From: Pseudoalteromonas sp. DL-6
Lineage (GTDB): Bacteria; Pseudomonadota; Gammaproteobacteria; Enterobacterales; Alteromonadaceae
Length of the DNA: 64,000 nt
Reading direction: 5' to 3'
Assembly: GCF_004328665.1 (NCBI RefSeq)
Contig: NZ_CP019770.1
Location: 1,736,001-1,800,000 of the forward strand
The translations under genes were made by a program, and so were the position numbers. Each line of letters opens with the position of its first letter. The stretch's first letter is position 1. Of this stretch, positions 1 to 10,038 are shown in pieces. The notes beneath the pieces are model-generated. The model searched no databases and was not told where the DNA came from. It worked only from the letters and a program-made list of their open reading frames with translations.

Positions 1-171
1 GTACTAAACGCAGCAGTGGTATTAATTATGTCTGGCCTGATTTTGTTCGACACAAGCAGAATCATTAATGGTGGCGAAACAAATTATATCCGTGCAACCG
101 TATCTTTATACCTAAGTGTATATAACCTATTTACGTCATTACTTGCCTTACTTGGCGCAAATAATGACTAA
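1..171 (+). CDS. yccA: YccA/Bax inhibitor-1 family membrane protein, C-terminal end only
   Basis: The first base lies inside this gene; 56 codons and a TAA stop are visible. The hydrophobic stretch ending in [12 protein letters not shown], followed by [17 protein letters not shown] and a last hydrophobic segment, is the typical end of the YccA/BI-1 family. These are seven-helix inner-membrane proteins; in E. coli YccA modulates the FtsH protease. Placement directly before the tus genes supports the call, because yccA and tusE are also neighbours in E. coli. A terminator follows within 25 bases. Confidence 0.85.
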   Translation, partial: VLNAAVVLIMSGLILFDTSRIINGGETNYIRATVSLYLSVYNLFTSLLALLGANND

Positions 172-191
172 TTAAATAGTTCTGTTAAAAT

Positions 192-215
192 AGCCCCTTT
201 ATTGGGGCTTTTTTA
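192..215 (+). terminator. Rho-independent terminator after yccA
   Basis: Six-base stem AGCCCC/GGGGCT with a six-base loop, followed by a T run. It separates yccA from the tus operon that starts 12 bases further on. Confidence 0.8.
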
Positions 216-226
216 TTGGAATAGTT

Positions 227-580
227 TTGGCACGCTTTGTACTTTCTTTACATACTCCACCATCAGATCACGATACCACACAACGTATTGTTAAATTTGC
301 TCATGCCTGCCTAGCGCAAGGACATAGCGTTGATGCGTTATTCTTATACCAAGATGGTATTTATCACGCTTCAACTCATTTTGAGCTCGCCTCAGATGAG
401 TTAAACCCTCCCTCACTTTGGCATCAGCTCGCAGAAAAAAACATAAAGCTTATGCTATGCGTTACTGCGGCTGAAAAGCGTGGCTTAGACATAAAAAATA
501 CTGGCGAATTTGCTGTGGCAGGTTTAGCTGAATTTGCCATGCTGGCCAGTGAAGCGGATAAATGGATACAATTTAAATGA
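227..580 (+). CDS. tusD: Sulfurtransferase TusD (DsrE family)
   Basis: TusD is a subunit of the cytoplasmic TusBCD complex, which relays persulfide sulfur from TusA to TusE for 2-thiouridine formation at tRNA position 34. At 117 residues it is slightly shorter than E. coli TusD. The YQDGIYHAS segment and the LMLCVTAAEKRG motif match the family, and the sulfur-carrying cysteine falls at residue 78 as in E. coli. The start is TTG, which gives an N-terminus aligned with the family; no ATG fits better. It overlaps tusC by four bases (ATGA), so translation is probably coupled. Confidence 0.93.
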   Translation: MARFVLSLHTPPSDHDTTQRIVKFAHACLAQGHSVDALFLYQDGIYHASTHFELASDELNPPSLWHQLAEKNIKLMLCVTAAEKRGLDIKNTGEFAVAGLAEFAMLASEADKWIQFK

Positions 581-933
581 TTAATGTACTCGTAATTAGT
601 CAATCAAGTCCATTTGATGACATGCACATCCGCGATGCACTTGATATGACCCTTATTTTTGCTGCCGTTGATCAAAATATTAGCTGGTTGTTTAGTGGTC
701 CAGCCGTGTTAGCGCTGAAAAAAAACCAAAATCCAAATACCTTAGGCATCAAAGATTTTTTCAAAAACATTAAAACGTTAGAAATTTATGATGTTGAAAA
801 TATTTACGTCTGTGAGAAATCACTGATTGATTATGGTTTAAGTAAAAGTGAACTGCTCATTGAAGCAAACATAGTAAACTTTAACGCCCAAAAACAGCTA
901 ATTCACAATCAGCAGCATGTGGTGACCCTATGA
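577..933 (+). CDS. tusC: Sulfurtransferase complex subunit TusC
   Basis: A 118-residue DsrF-type subunit of TusBCD. It starts with a short beta strand (INVLVISQSSPF) and has a DALDMTLIFAAVDQ segment typical of TusC. The family is structural within the hexamer and does not carry the essential cysteine. It overlaps tusD and tusB by four bases on each side, consistent with stoichiometric coupled translation. Length and order (D, C, B) match other gammaproteobacteria. Confidence 0.92.
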   Translation: MINVLVISQSSPFDDMHIRDALDMTLIFAAVDQNISWLFSGPAVLALKKNQNPNTLGIKDFFKNIKTLEIYDVENIYVCEKSLIDYGLSKSELLIEANIVNFNAQKQLIHNQQHVVTL

Positions 934-1196
934 GCACTTTACATATTTTTTCAAAACCACTGAATTACTACAGTACCCACAGCTTAGACAACCTGATTAT
1001 GCTCACAGACAGTGTGTTACTCGTGGGTGATGCTTGCTTTGCGAAAGGGCAATACAGACAATTTGCTGACTCACTTTATATTTTAAAAGATGATGCAGAC
1101 GCTCGCGATGTATCTTTAAATTTGAATGATAAAGCAATTAGCTATGATGAGTTCGTTACGCTTAGTTTATCATCTAAACAATCAATTACTTGGTGA
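930..1196 (+). CDS. tusB: Sulfurtransferase complex subunit TusB (DsrH family)
   Basis: Small 88-residue protein beginning STLHIFSKPL, which fits the DsrH/TusB pattern; E. coli TusB is 95 residues. The segment LIMLTDSVLLVGDACFA corresponds to the conserved hydrophobic core of the family. It is the third subunit of the heterohexameric relay. It overlaps tusC by four bases and ends three bases before the tusE start codon. Identity rests partly on the operon context, since TusB sequences diverge strongly. Confidence 0.88.
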   Translation: MSTLHIFSKPLNYYSTHSLDNLIMLTDSVLLVGDACFAKGQYRQFADSLYILKDDADARDVSLNLNDKAISYDEFVTLSLSSKQSITW

Positions 1197-1199
1197 TCC

Positions 1200-1529
1200 A
1201 TGCTGGAATTTAATAATCAAACAATAGACACTGATAAGCAAGGTTACCTGCTAGATCATACTAAGTGGTCAAAAGAGTTGGCCAATGTTATTGCAGAACA
1301 AGAAAACATTACGTTAACTGAGCAACACTGGGAAGTTGTGAATTTTGTGCGCGCGTTTTATCTTGAATACAATACCAGCCCAGCCATTAGAATGTTAGTC
1401 AAAGCCATGGCTAAAGCACTTGGTGAAGATAAAGGCAATAGCATGTACTTATACAAGCTTTTTCCTAAAGGGCCGGCCAAACAAGCGACGAAAATAGCGG
1501 GTTTACCTAAACCTGCACGGTGTATTTAA
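1200..1529 (+). CDS. tusE: Sulfur relay protein TusE (DsrC family)
   Basis: TusE accepts persulfide from TusBCD and delivers it to MnmA, which is encoded 2.3 kb downstream in this window. At 109 residues it has the full family length and ends PARCI, so the catalytic cysteine is the penultimate residue (108), as in E. coli. The central motifs [20 protein letters not shown] and [12 protein letters not shown] are DsrC/TusE hallmarks. The stop codon overlaps the next ATG as TAATG, joining it to the pseudouridine synthase gene. Confidence 0.95.
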   Translation: MLEFNNQTIDTDKQGYLLDHTKWSKELANVIAEQENITLTEQHWEVVNFVRAFYLEYNTSPAIRMLVKAMAKALGEDKGNSMYLYKLFPKGPAKQATKIAGLPKPARCI

Positions 1530-2194
1530 TGAAACACAAATCTGAACATTCGCCCTCTTCAAAGGGCAAACGTAATACAGGTCGTACTTATTCTCGAACT
1601 GGTATTAATAAAAGTACAATAAAAAGGCCAATAAAGCCGCCAATAGCGCAAAGTGATAAAAAAGTCATTTTATTTAATAAACCCTATGATGTGCTTTGTC
1701 AGTTTACTGATGATAAAAATAGACAAACATTGGCTGATTTTATTCCCATAAAGGATGTTTACGCAGCAGGTCGTTTAGATAGAGACAGCGAAGGCTTGTT
1801 GTTATTAACAAACTGCGGCAAGTTACAAAACACGCTCACAGCGCCTGGTAAAAAAACCAACAAAACTTATTGGGTTCAAGTCGAGGGGATCCCAACACAA
1901 GCATCTATTGATGCTTTAAATAAAGGTGTTGAACTCAAAGATGGCATTACCTTACCCGCTAAGGTAACTTTAATGGATGAACCAACACTTTGGCCTCGGA
2001 CACCGCCGGTACGAGAACGTAAATCAATACCAACCTCATGGTTGAGTATAACTATTAACGAAGGTAGAAACCGTCAAGTTAGACGAATGACAGCTCATGT
2101 TGGCCACCCTACTTTGCGTTTAATTCGCTACAGTATCGGTAAATACACGCTTGAGGGAATAAATAGCGGCGAATTCAAAGAAATTGATAATTAA
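1529..2194 (+). CDS. rluE: 23S rRNA pseudouridine synthase, RluE-like (RsuA family)
   Basis: Predicted to convert a uridine of 23S rRNA (U2457 in E. coli) to pseudouridine. The RsuA-family catalytic motif [15 protein letters not shown] is present and contains the nucleophilic Asp; [20 protein letters not shown] is the second signature. About 45 lysine-rich residues precede the catalytic domain and there is no S4 domain, which favours RluE over RluB or RsuA. The ATG that overlaps the tusE stop is preferred to an in-frame GTG nine bases earlier inside tusE. This is the last gene of the tus operon. Confidence 0.88.
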   Translation: MKHKSEHSPSSKGKRNTGRTYSRTGINKSTIKRPIKPPIAQSDKKVILFNKPYDVLCQFTDDKNRQTLADFIPIKDVYAAGRLDRDSEGLLLLTNCGKLQNTLTAPGKKTNKTYWVQVEGIPTQASIDALNKGVELKDGITLPAKVTLMDEPTLWPRTPPVRERKSIPTSWLSITINEGRNRQVRRMTAHVGHPTLRLIRYSIGKYTLEGINSGEFKEIDN

Positions 2195-2207
2195 CCATCA
2201 ACTTGTA

Positions 2208-3482
2208 TTAATTATCTGTAGCTAAAGCAATACAATTTCTTCCTTGTTTTTTCGCGTAATAAAGTGCGCTGTCTGCTTGTTTAAAAAATTGCGCATGATC
2301 GCTATAGTGATCATGCTCTATGGTATTTATCCCCATACTGACAGACAATAGTCCTGTGAAGCTGTCTTTGTGGGGAATGGCCAATTTTTCAATCGATTTT
2401 TGTATTTGTTCGGCAATAAATAATGCCCCTTGCTTACCTGTTTGAGGTAACAGCACGACAAACTCTTCTCCTCCGAATCGCGCTACAAAATCTTCTGGCC
2501 TGCAGACGGTTTCAGCTAATTTTTGCGCAACTTGAAATAAACATTTATCTCCTTCGAGATGACCATATCGGTCGTTATACTTTTTAAAATTATCGATATC
2601 AATAATGATCATCGAAAGCTCACGATGCTCGTTCGATAACTTGTTAAATTCAGACGTTAGTTTTTCATCAAAGCGCCGCCTGTTGGCTATTTTAGTGAGT
2701 GAGTCTAAAAACGCCATATCACTGAGTATTTCTTGAGTTTTTAAACGCTCAGTAGCATCGTTGAATATAGCAATAAATTCTCCTTCAACACTGATACCAG
2801 AAACTTGCATCACAATTTCACTGCCATCTTTACAAGAAATCCTGTAATCATTAGCTGGAATATCATCATTATTTTGATTGGCTTGCTCAAGTGACTCCTG
2901 CCATAACGTTTGTGCAAATGTTCTGTAATCTTTTTCAGGGTAGGCTAATTTCCACCAAACATTAAGATTAGGTACGTCTTGTAACGTGTAACCAAACACA
3001 TCAATAAAACGTTGGTTCACTTTTAAAATATCACCAGTTACCATACAAACATCACATACCGGTAAGGGTAGAATCGTGAATAACCGCGCATAATGACTCA
3101 ACTCATGCTTGCGCATAGGGTGTTGGGTAGTGCTTATAACATTATAGTCTTGTTCTTTGTTTTCACGTTCAAGCGATACATTCATTGAAGCGACAAAATG
3201 CCACTCTACCCACCATTTCTCTAACTGGCTTAAAATTGCCTTTTGTGATGATTTTAAAGAGCCTAAAGAGGATTCTATAAGCCTAAACAGCTCAACAATC
3301 GGATTAGGCTCTTGATAAAGATAGGGAGCTGGCACAGTTATAATGTCATAAAATAACTTATAAGCTGATTCTTTGAATTGCTGTAGTGAATAATCGTCTT
3401 CAAAAGTAAGATTTGACACCGTTTTTTCGGACGCATCCAGCACAAATGACTTAACCAAATGTGATTGCGAGGCGTAATTCAT
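2208..3482 (-). CDS. PAS-GGDEF diguanylate cyclase
   Basis: A 424-residue cytoplasmic protein predicted to make cyclic di-GMP. The first 130 residues have no recognised domain. A PAS domain follows (about 135-245; motif VNQRFIDVFGYTLQDVP) and then a GGDEF domain (about 255-420). The active site reads RFGGEEF. A product-inhibition I-site (RPED) lies exactly five residues upstream, so feedback control is expected. No membrane segment or EAL domain is seen. It converges with rluE, with a 13-base gap. Its start lies 36 bases from an octamer tandem repeat that may affect expression. Confidence 0.9.
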   Translation of the reverse strand: MNYASQSHLVKSFVLDASEKTVSNLTFEDDYSLQQFKESAYKLFYDIITVPAPYLYQEPNPIVELFRLIESSLGSLKSSQKAILSQLEKWWVEWHFVASMNVSLERENKEQDYNVISTTQHPMRKHELSHYARLFTILPLPVCDVCMVTGDILKVNQRFIDVFGYTLQDVPNLNVWWKLAYPEKDYRTFAQTLWQESLEQANQNNDDIPANDYRISCKDGSEIVMQVSGISVEGEFIAIFNDATERLKTQEILSDMAFLDSLTKIANRRRFDEKLTSEFNKLSNEHRELSMIIIDIDNFKKYNDRYGHLEGDKCLFQVAQKLAETVCRPEDFVARFGGEEFVVLLPQTGKQGALFIAEQIQKSIEKLAIPHKDSFTGLLSVSMGINTIEHDHYSDHAQFFKQADSALYYAKKQGRNCIALATDN

Positions 3483-3518
3483 ATATTCATTCCATTGATT
3501 ATATTTTAGGTTATTTAA

Positions 3519-3558
3519 GTATTTACGTATTTACGTATTTACGTATTTACGTATTTAG
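3519..3558. repeat. Octanucleotide tandem repeat (GTATTTAC)
   Basis: Four perfect head-to-tail copies of GTATTTAC (3519-3550) followed by a fifth copy with one changed base (GTATTTAG, 3551-3558). It sits just upstream of the diguanylate cyclase, where promoter or 5' leader elements would be expected. Confidence 0.95.
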
Positions 3559-3860
3559 ATACTAATTAAGATATGGTAGGTAATCTCAAATGTAAAGTTT
3601 TGTTAATGAAGAATAGCGTTACATAATTAAATACGACAAAAGCAACTTACAAAGTATGAAGTCATCAATATAATCCATCCCTTTTCATTAGCCTAAAAAT
3701 GAGTAAATTACACACCAAACTACGCCTTACTAACCATTGGATGGAAAAAGTTACAACAAAATCTATTCAATCCCCCATCCTCTCTTTAAGCACCAACAAA
3801 ATACATGCTATAATCGCGGCCTTTCCAAGTTAACAGTAATCTGTATAAGCGAAATTATTC
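3559..3860. other. Intergenic region between the diguanylate cyclase and mnmA
   Basis: About 300 bases, AT-rich, between divergent genes. It holds the mnmA promoter at its right end. A 44-codon open frame starting at 3700 runs across that promoter and has no ribosome binding site, so I do not call it. Nothing else is recognised. Confidence 0.6.
3806..3814 (+). promoter_or_regulatory. Extended -10 promoter of mnmA
   Basis: TGCTATAAT: a perfect -10 hexamer (3809-3814) preceded by a TG extension, 46 bases before the mnmA ATG. No good -35 hexamer is visible, which fits an extended -10 promoter. Confidence 0.65.
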
Positions 3861-4961
3861 ATGAGCGAAAATAGTCACATTAAAGTCATCGTTGGTATGT
3901 CCGGCGGTGTTGATTCTTCTGTATCTGCATATTTATTAAAACAGCAAGGCTACCAAGTAGAAGGCTTGTTTATGAAGAACTGGGAAGAAGATGACAATGA
4001 TGAATATTGCGCTGCTGCTGAAGATTTAAAAGATGCACAAGCTGTATGTGACAAGTTAGGCATTGAACTTCATACCGTTAATTTTGCTGCTGAATACTGG
4101 GATAATGTATTTGAATACTTTTTAGCAGAATACAAAGCGGGTCGTACACCCAACCCAGATATAATGTGTAATAAAGAAATAAAATTTAAAGCGTTTTTAG
4201 AGTTTGCTGCGCAAGCACTTGGTGCTGATTTTATTGCAACTGGTCACTATGTGCGCCGAGAGCTACGCGATGACAAATACGTAATGTGCCGAGGCCTAGA
4301 CGATAACAAAGATCAAAGCTACTTTTTGTATACACTAAGCCATGAGCATATTGCGCAAACACTATTTCCTGTCGGAGATATTGCCAAACCAGAAGTACGC
4401 CGCATTGCTGAAGAACAGGATTTAATTACCCATGATAAAAAAGACAGCACCGGCATTTGTTTCATTGGCGAGCGTAAATTCAAAGATTTTCTGCAAAAGT
4501 TTTTGCCTGCACAACCTGGAGTAATTGAAGACACCGATGGTAACAATGTAGGTGAGCATGAAGGCTTGATGTATCACACCCTTGGCCAGCGTAAAGGTTT
4601 ATTAATTGGTGGCATGAAAGAAGGCTCGGGCGAACCATGGTATGTGGTAGATAAAGATTTAGAGCGTAATGTTCTTGTTGTTGGTCAAGGTAAAGATCAC
4701 CCTCGCCTATATAGTAACGGCCTTAATGCTAACCAATTACACTGGGTAGATCGTATTGGCCCGCAAGGCACCACTCGCTGCACCGTTAAAACTCGCTACC
4801 GTCAAGAAGACTTGAGCTGTACATTGCTCGTTGGCGAAGATGGTATGGCACGCGTGTTGTTTGATGAACCGCAAAAAGCCGTTACCCCAGGACAATCCGC
4901 CGTATTTTACGCTGATGAAGTCTGCTTAGGTGGTGGCATTATTGATTCGGTGATTAAGTAA
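3861..4961 (+). CDS. mnmA: tRNA-specific 2-thiouridylase MnmA
   Basis: MnmA makes 2-thiouridine at the wobble position of tRNA for Lys, Glu and Gln, using ATP and sulfur delivered by TusE. The 366-residue protein shows the ATP pyrophosphatase loop [10 protein letters not shown] (12-21), the nucleophilic cysteine in [12 protein letters not shown] (Cys103) and the persulfide cysteine in [12 protein letters not shown] (Cys199). The C-terminal beta-barrel segments [13 protein letters not shown] and TPGQSAVFY are also present. The stop overlaps the hflD start as TAATG. Confidence 0.98.
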   Translation: MSENSHIKVIVGMSGGVDSSVSAYLLKQQGYQVEGLFMKNWEEDDNDEYCAAAEDLKDAQAVCDKLGIELHTVNFAAEYWDNVFEYFLAEYKAGRTPNPDIMCNKEIKFKAFLEFAAQALGADFIATGHYVRRELRDDKYVMCRGLDDNKDQSYFLYTLSHEHIAQTLFPVGDIAKPEVRRIAEEQDLITHDKKDSTGICFIGERKFKDFLQKFLPAQPGVIEDTDGNNVGEHEGLMYHTLGQRKGLLIGGMKEGSGEPWYVVDKDLERNVLVVGQGKDHPRLYSNGLNANQLHWVDRIGPQGTTRCTVKTRYRQEDLSCTLLVGEDGMARVLFDEPQKAVTPGQSAVFYADEVCLGGGIIDSVIK

Positions 4962-5563
4962 TGAATCAACATCAAGTCATGGCACTTGCTGCCATGTGTC
5001 AAGTAGCTAAACAAGTACAAAAGGTTGCTCAATACGGTCGTTGTGATGAGCACGATTTTTCGACGTTGTTATCAAGTATTGTGCAAACCTCACCCGCCTC
5101 CCCTGAGGATGTATACCAAGGCACACAAAATTTGCGTGATGGCTATAAAACATTAATGGCACAACTGAGTGCCGGTGCTCAAAAAGATGTTGAAATAGTT
5201 AAATACGTGGGGGGCTTGATGCAGTTAGAACGAGCCCTTAGCGCCAACAGTAAAAGTCTCAATGAATTAGGTAAACGTATTGATGATATTCATCGTCGTT
5301 TAGATCATTTTGCTATTACCGATGACAGTGTTGTTGCCGGTTTAGCAGATATATACTCGTCGGTGCTAAGCCCCCTTGGGCACCGAATCCAGGTTTATGG
5401 TAAACCCGAGTTATTAAAACAGCAACTCACTCAAAACAAAATCCGTGCGTTACTTTTAGCCGGTATTCGTAGTGCAGTGTTATGGCGACAAATGGGCGGC
5501 AAACGTCGTCATTTCTTTTTTGCAAAAAGAAAAATTCTCGCCATTGCTAAAACAAAAATTTAA
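4961..5563 (+). CDS. hflD: High-frequency lysogenization protein HflD homologue
   Basis: A 200-residue, mostly helical peripheral membrane protein. In E. coli, HflD binds phage lambda CII and favours its turnover; its role in uninfected cells is not clear. The N-terminal MALAAMCQVAKQVQKVA and the central VGGLMQLERALSANSKSL segments are typical of the family. It lies between mnmA and purB, exactly as in E. coli, and its start overlaps the mnmA stop. The basic C-terminal tail (HFFFAKRKILAIAKTK) may touch membrane. Confidence 0.93.
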   Translation: MNQHQVMALAAMCQVAKQVQKVAQYGRCDEHDFSTLLSSIVQTSPASPEDVYQGTQNLRDGYKTLMAQLSAGAQKDVEIVKYVGGLMQLERALSANSKSLNELGKRIDDIHRRLDHFAITDDSVVAGLADIYSSVLSPLGHRIQVYGKPELLKQQLTQNKIRALLLAGIRSAVLWRQMGGKRRHFFFAKRKILAIAKTKI

Positions 5564-5579
5564 TTATCGTTCAAACTAA

Positions 5580-6965
<1,386 letters not shown>

Positions 6966-6983
6966 TAAATCAATACGACTAAT

Positions 6984-7016
6984 AAAAAGCGAAAGGTCTC
7001 TGCCTTTCGCTTTTTT
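6984..7016 (+). terminator. Rho-independent terminator after purB
   Basis: Stem AAGCGAAAGG/CCTTTCGCTT with a six-base loop, flanked by an A run and a T run, 20 bases after the purB stop. Confidence 0.9.
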
Positions 7017-7047
7017 GTCATTTGGCTCTTAACGTTATAGGCATTCT

Positions 7048-8190
7048 ATGTATCAACTAAAAATAAATGAATTATCTGAGCAAGCGTTTTTAAATCAATA
7101 CTGGCAAAAAAAGCCACTATTAATCAAAGGAGGTTTTAGTGACTTTAAAGACCCTCTTGATGCCAATGAACTGGCAGGCCTTGCCATGGAAGACAGCATA
7201 GAGTCGCGTATTATTACCAACCATAATCAGCAATGGCAATCCCACCAAGGACCATTTGAAGATTTTGAAATACTCACCGATGAGCATGCTACTTTATTAG
7301 TGCAAGCAGTCGATCATTGGCACCCAGAAGCCGCCCAATTACTTGAGCCATTTCGATTTATTCCTAACTGGCGAATAGATGATTTGATGATTAGCTACTC
7401 AACCCCTGGCGGCGGTGTTGGCCCACACTTAGACCAATATGATGTATTTATTATTCAAGGAGAAGGCAAACGCCATTGGCGTGTAGGCTTACCTGATGCC
7501 TCTTTAAAGCAATTTGCTCAAAATAAAAGCTTGCTACAAGTTGAAGCTTTCACTGCAGTGATTGATTGCGTTTTAGAGCCAGGTGACATTTTGTACATAC
7601 CACCAGGTTGCCCTCATGAAGGCTATGCAATTGAAAATGCTTTAAATTACTCAGTCGGATTTAGAGCTCCTAACCAACAAGATCTCCTGTCTAGTTTTGC
7701 AGATCATATTATTGACACAGAGAGTGGCCAAAAACGGTATACGGATCATACCCTCACTCTTCGAGATTCAAAAGGTGAGCTTACACAAAGCGAAGTCGAT
7801 AAAGTCAAAACATTAATGCAGGCTTTAATAGAAAACGACAGCTTATTTAAAAATTGGTTAGGAAACACTTTAAGTCAACCTAAGCACGATATGGATTTAG
7901 CGCCCGAAGAAACGCCGTTTAGTTCCGCTGAAATTATGCAACAACTTGAAAGTGATATGACATTTGAACGTCTTGGTGGCACGCGCGCAATTTACCAATA
8001 TATGGAGAGTGAGCTGCTTTTAAGTGTTAATGGCGAAAACTACCCTTTACCGTTATCTGATTTAAAGGCTGTAAAACAGCTAACTAATTTTATTGAATTT
8101 GATACCAACACGTTAAATTCAACCACACCTAGCCTAGATTTTATCGAAACTTTTACTACACTGGTTAATGAGGGTATTTGGTTTAGCTAG
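7048..8190 (+). CDS. roxA: Ribosomal protein uL16 arginine 3-hydroxylase (RoxA/YcfD, JmjC-type)
   Basis: An iron- and 2-oxoglutarate-dependent oxygenase predicted to hydroxylate an arginine of ribosomal protein L16. The JmjC/cupin fold shows the iron triad as GPHLDQYDVF (His127, Asp129) and PPGCPHEGY (His190). The motif SYSTPGGGVGPH is typical of bacterial ROX enzymes. At 380 residues it includes the C-terminal dimerisation and winged-helix region. In E. coli the homologue also sits close to purB. No gene between it and the following GNAT gene. Confidence 0.93.
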   Translation: MYQLKINELSEQAFLNQYWQKKPLLIKGGFSDFKDPLDANELAGLAMEDSIESRIITNHNQQWQSHQGPFEDFEILTDEHATLLVQAVDHWHPEAAQLLEPFRFIPNWRIDDLMISYSTPGGGVGPHLDQYDVFIIQGEGKRHWRVGLPDASLKQFAQNKSLLQVEAFTAVIDCVLEPGDILYIPPGCPHEGYAIENALNYSVGFRAPNQQDLLSSFADHIIDTESGQKRYTDHTLTLRDSKGELTQSEVDKVKTLMQALIENDSLFKNWLGNTLSQPKHDMDLAPEETPFSSAEIMQQLESDMTFERLGGTRAIYQYMESELLLSVNGENYPLPLSDLKAVKQLTNFIEFDTNTLNSTTPSLDFIETFTTLVNEGIWFS

Positions 8191-8199
8191 GAGGAGGTC

Positions 8200-8658
8200 A
8201 TGGTTTATACTGTTGACAAAGTTGATTGGCAAAGTGAAAAAGATCAACTTCAACAAATAAGAGAGCGCGTTTTTGTTTACGAATTACATATTCCAAAGAA
8301 TATTGAATTTGATAACTTAGATGCGCTCGCTCAACATATTCTGGTTACCGATAATATGCACTCACCTGTTGCCACAGGTCGATTATGTAATGATGGTTTA
8401 ATAGGAAGAATTGCCGTACTACCGCAGCATCGCAATCGCAACGTTTATAAATCACTGCTTAATTTCATTGTAAAGCTAGCCACAGAGCAAGGTATTGAGG
8501 CTGTCAGTATTAACTGTATTTTAAATGAAGTAGAACGATTCAAAAATAACGGGTTTACAGTGCAAGGACACGTTTTTATGGAGGCTGGCATTCCAAGGCA
8601 GCGGATGGAATGCCCTGTTACATGCTTTAAAACACGGCCGTTTACTTTAGTGCATTAA
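8200..8658 (+). CDS. GNAT-family N-acetyltransferase
   Basis: A 152-residue single-domain GNAT protein. The opening IRERVFVYELHIPKNIEFD is typical of the ElaA/YjcF-like branch, and the acetyl-CoA loop region reads GRIAVLPQHRNRNVYKSLL. The substrate cannot be predicted. An unusually strong ribosome binding site (AGGAGG, 8190-8196) sits directly after the roxA stop, so the two genes form one transcription unit. A terminator follows immediately. Confidence 0.85.
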   Translation: MVYTVDKVDWQSEKDQLQQIRERVFVYELHIPKNIEFDNLDALAQHILVTDNMHSPVATGRLCNDGLIGRIAVLPQHRNRNVYKSLLNFIVKLATEQGIEAVSINCILNEVERFKNNGFTVQGHVFMEAGIPRQRMECPVTCFKTRPFTLVH

Positions 8659-8660
8659 CT

Positions 8661-8688
8661 AAAAAACGAGCCAATTGGCTCGTTTTTT
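8661..8688. terminator. Bidirectional terminator between the GNAT gene and alaA
   Basis: Perfect 28-base palindrome with A and T runs at its ends and a GAGCCAATTGGCTC core. It lies between two converging genes and can serve both. Confidence 0.92.
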
Positions 8689-8692
8689 TACT

Positions 8693-9910
8693 TTATTCTT
8701 GTCGATAATCTTTGAAAAACCGCTGCATTTTCATCATCGCACTGCTCAAGTCATCTTTATTAGGTAAAAACACTAATCTAAAATGATCGGGATCTGGCCA
8801 GTTGAATGCACGTCCATGGACTAATAATATTTTTTCTGCCTTTAACAAATCAAACATCATTTGTTCATCATTTTTAATATTAAACAGTTTAGTATCAACT
8901 TTAGGAAATGCATACAGCGCCCCTTTTGGCTTTTTACAGCTGATCCCCTCAATGGCGTTTAATCCACGCCAAGCAATATCTCGCTGCTCGTATAAGCGAC
9001 CACCTGGGTCAATTAAACTGTCAATGGATTGTACTCCACCCAATGCTTGCTGAATGGCATATTGAGCAGGGACGTTCGCGCACAGGCGCATTGAAGCAAG
9101 AATATCTAAGCCTTTTATTAAATCAGTCATTAACGCTGTACGACCGCTTAGCACCATCCAACCCATTCTAAGACCAGCGGCGCGATATGTCTTAGCTAAG
9201 CCGTTAAACGTAATAATGGGAATATCGTCGCACAATGCACCAATAGAAGTATGGGTAACGCCGTCGTACAGAATTTTCTCGTATATTTCGTCACTTAACA
9301 GTAAAAGCTTGTGCTCTCGGGCAATGTTGATCAATTCTTCAAGCAAGGCATCACTGTACACTGCCCCTGTTGGATTATTAGGGTTTATTAACACCAATGC
9401 TTTAGTTTTCGAGGTGATTTTGCTTTTAATATCATCAATATCAGGAAACCAGTCTTGCTCTTCATCACATAAATAGTGAACAGGGTTACCGCCTGCTAGC
9501 TTGACCGACGCAGTCCAAAGCGGATAATCGGGCGCAGGAATTAATACTTCGTCGTCATTATTTAGCAACGCTTGAGTGACCATTTGAATCAGCTCACTTA
9601 CACCATTACCAATGTAAATATTATCAACGTCTAAGTTGTGTAAACCACGTTGTTGATAATGCTGATAAATAGCAACACGCGCAGAGTAAAGCCCTTTAGA
9701 ATCACAATAGCCTTGAGCAGAATATAAATTACGGATAATGTCGCGGTGCATATCTTCTGGCATATCAAAACCAAATGCCGCGGGGTTACCAATATTGAGC
9801 TTAAGTACTTTTTGGCCCTCGTCTTCCATTTTTTTAGCTTGTACTAAAACGGGACCACGAATGTCATAACAGACGCCGTCTAATTTATGACTCTTTTTTA
9901 TTTCTGACAT
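8693..9910 (-). CDS. alaA: Glutamate-pyruvate aminotransferase AlaA
   Basis: A PLP-dependent class I aminotransferase of 405 residues, predicted to make alanine from pyruvate and glutamate. The PLP lysine is Lys240 in FNGLAKTYRAAGLRMGW. NPNNPTGAVYS (177-187) and SDEIYEKILYDG supply cofactor-binding residues. The N-terminal LNIGNPAAFGFDMPEDM matches E. coli AlaA (YfbQ) more closely than AspC-type enzymes. A 20-base perfect palindrome lies in the leader, 19 bases before the start codon. Confidence 0.92.
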   Translation of the reverse strand: MSEIKKSHKLDGVCYDIRGPVLVQAKKMEDEGQKVLKLNIGNPAAFGFDMPEDMHRDIIRNLYSAQGYCDSKGLYSARVAIYQHYQQRGLHNLDVDNIYIGNGVSELIQMVTQALLNNDDEVLIPAPDYPLWTASVKLAGGNPVHYLCDEEQDWFPDIDDIKSKITSKTKALVLINPNNPTGAVYSDALLEELINIAREHKLLLLSDEIYEKILYDGVTHTSIGALCDDIPIITFNGLAKTYRAAGLRMGWMVLSGRTALMTDLIKGLDILASMRLCANVPAQYAIQQALGGVQSIDSLIDPGGRLYEQRDIAWRGLNAIEGISCKKPKGALYAFPKVDTKLFNIKNDEQMMFDLLKAEKILLVHGRAFNWPDPDHFRLVFLPNKDDLSSAMMKMQRFFKDYRQE

Positions 9911-9928
9911 TGTTACCTCTAAAGAGCA

Positions 9929-9948
9929 AGTTAGTCTTAAGACTAACT
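9929..9948. promoter_or_regulatory. 20-base perfect palindrome upstream of alaA (possible operator)
   Basis: AGTTAGTCTT followed by its exact reverse complement, with no spacer and no T run next to it. Its position just before alaA and its full symmetry suggest a dimeric regulator site. The regulator is not identified. Confidence 0.45.
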
Positions 9949-10038
9949 CAGTAAAGCCGTGAATTACTAGGGAAATTAAGCGCTTAAAACTGAAAAAAAT
10001 TCACGTTAACACTTTATTTTGTTACTCATTAAATGGGG

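Noticed and set aside
3700..3834. 44-codon open frame between the diguanylate cyclase and mnmA
   Set aside because: It spans the mnmA -10 element, has no ribosome binding site and no recognisable product.
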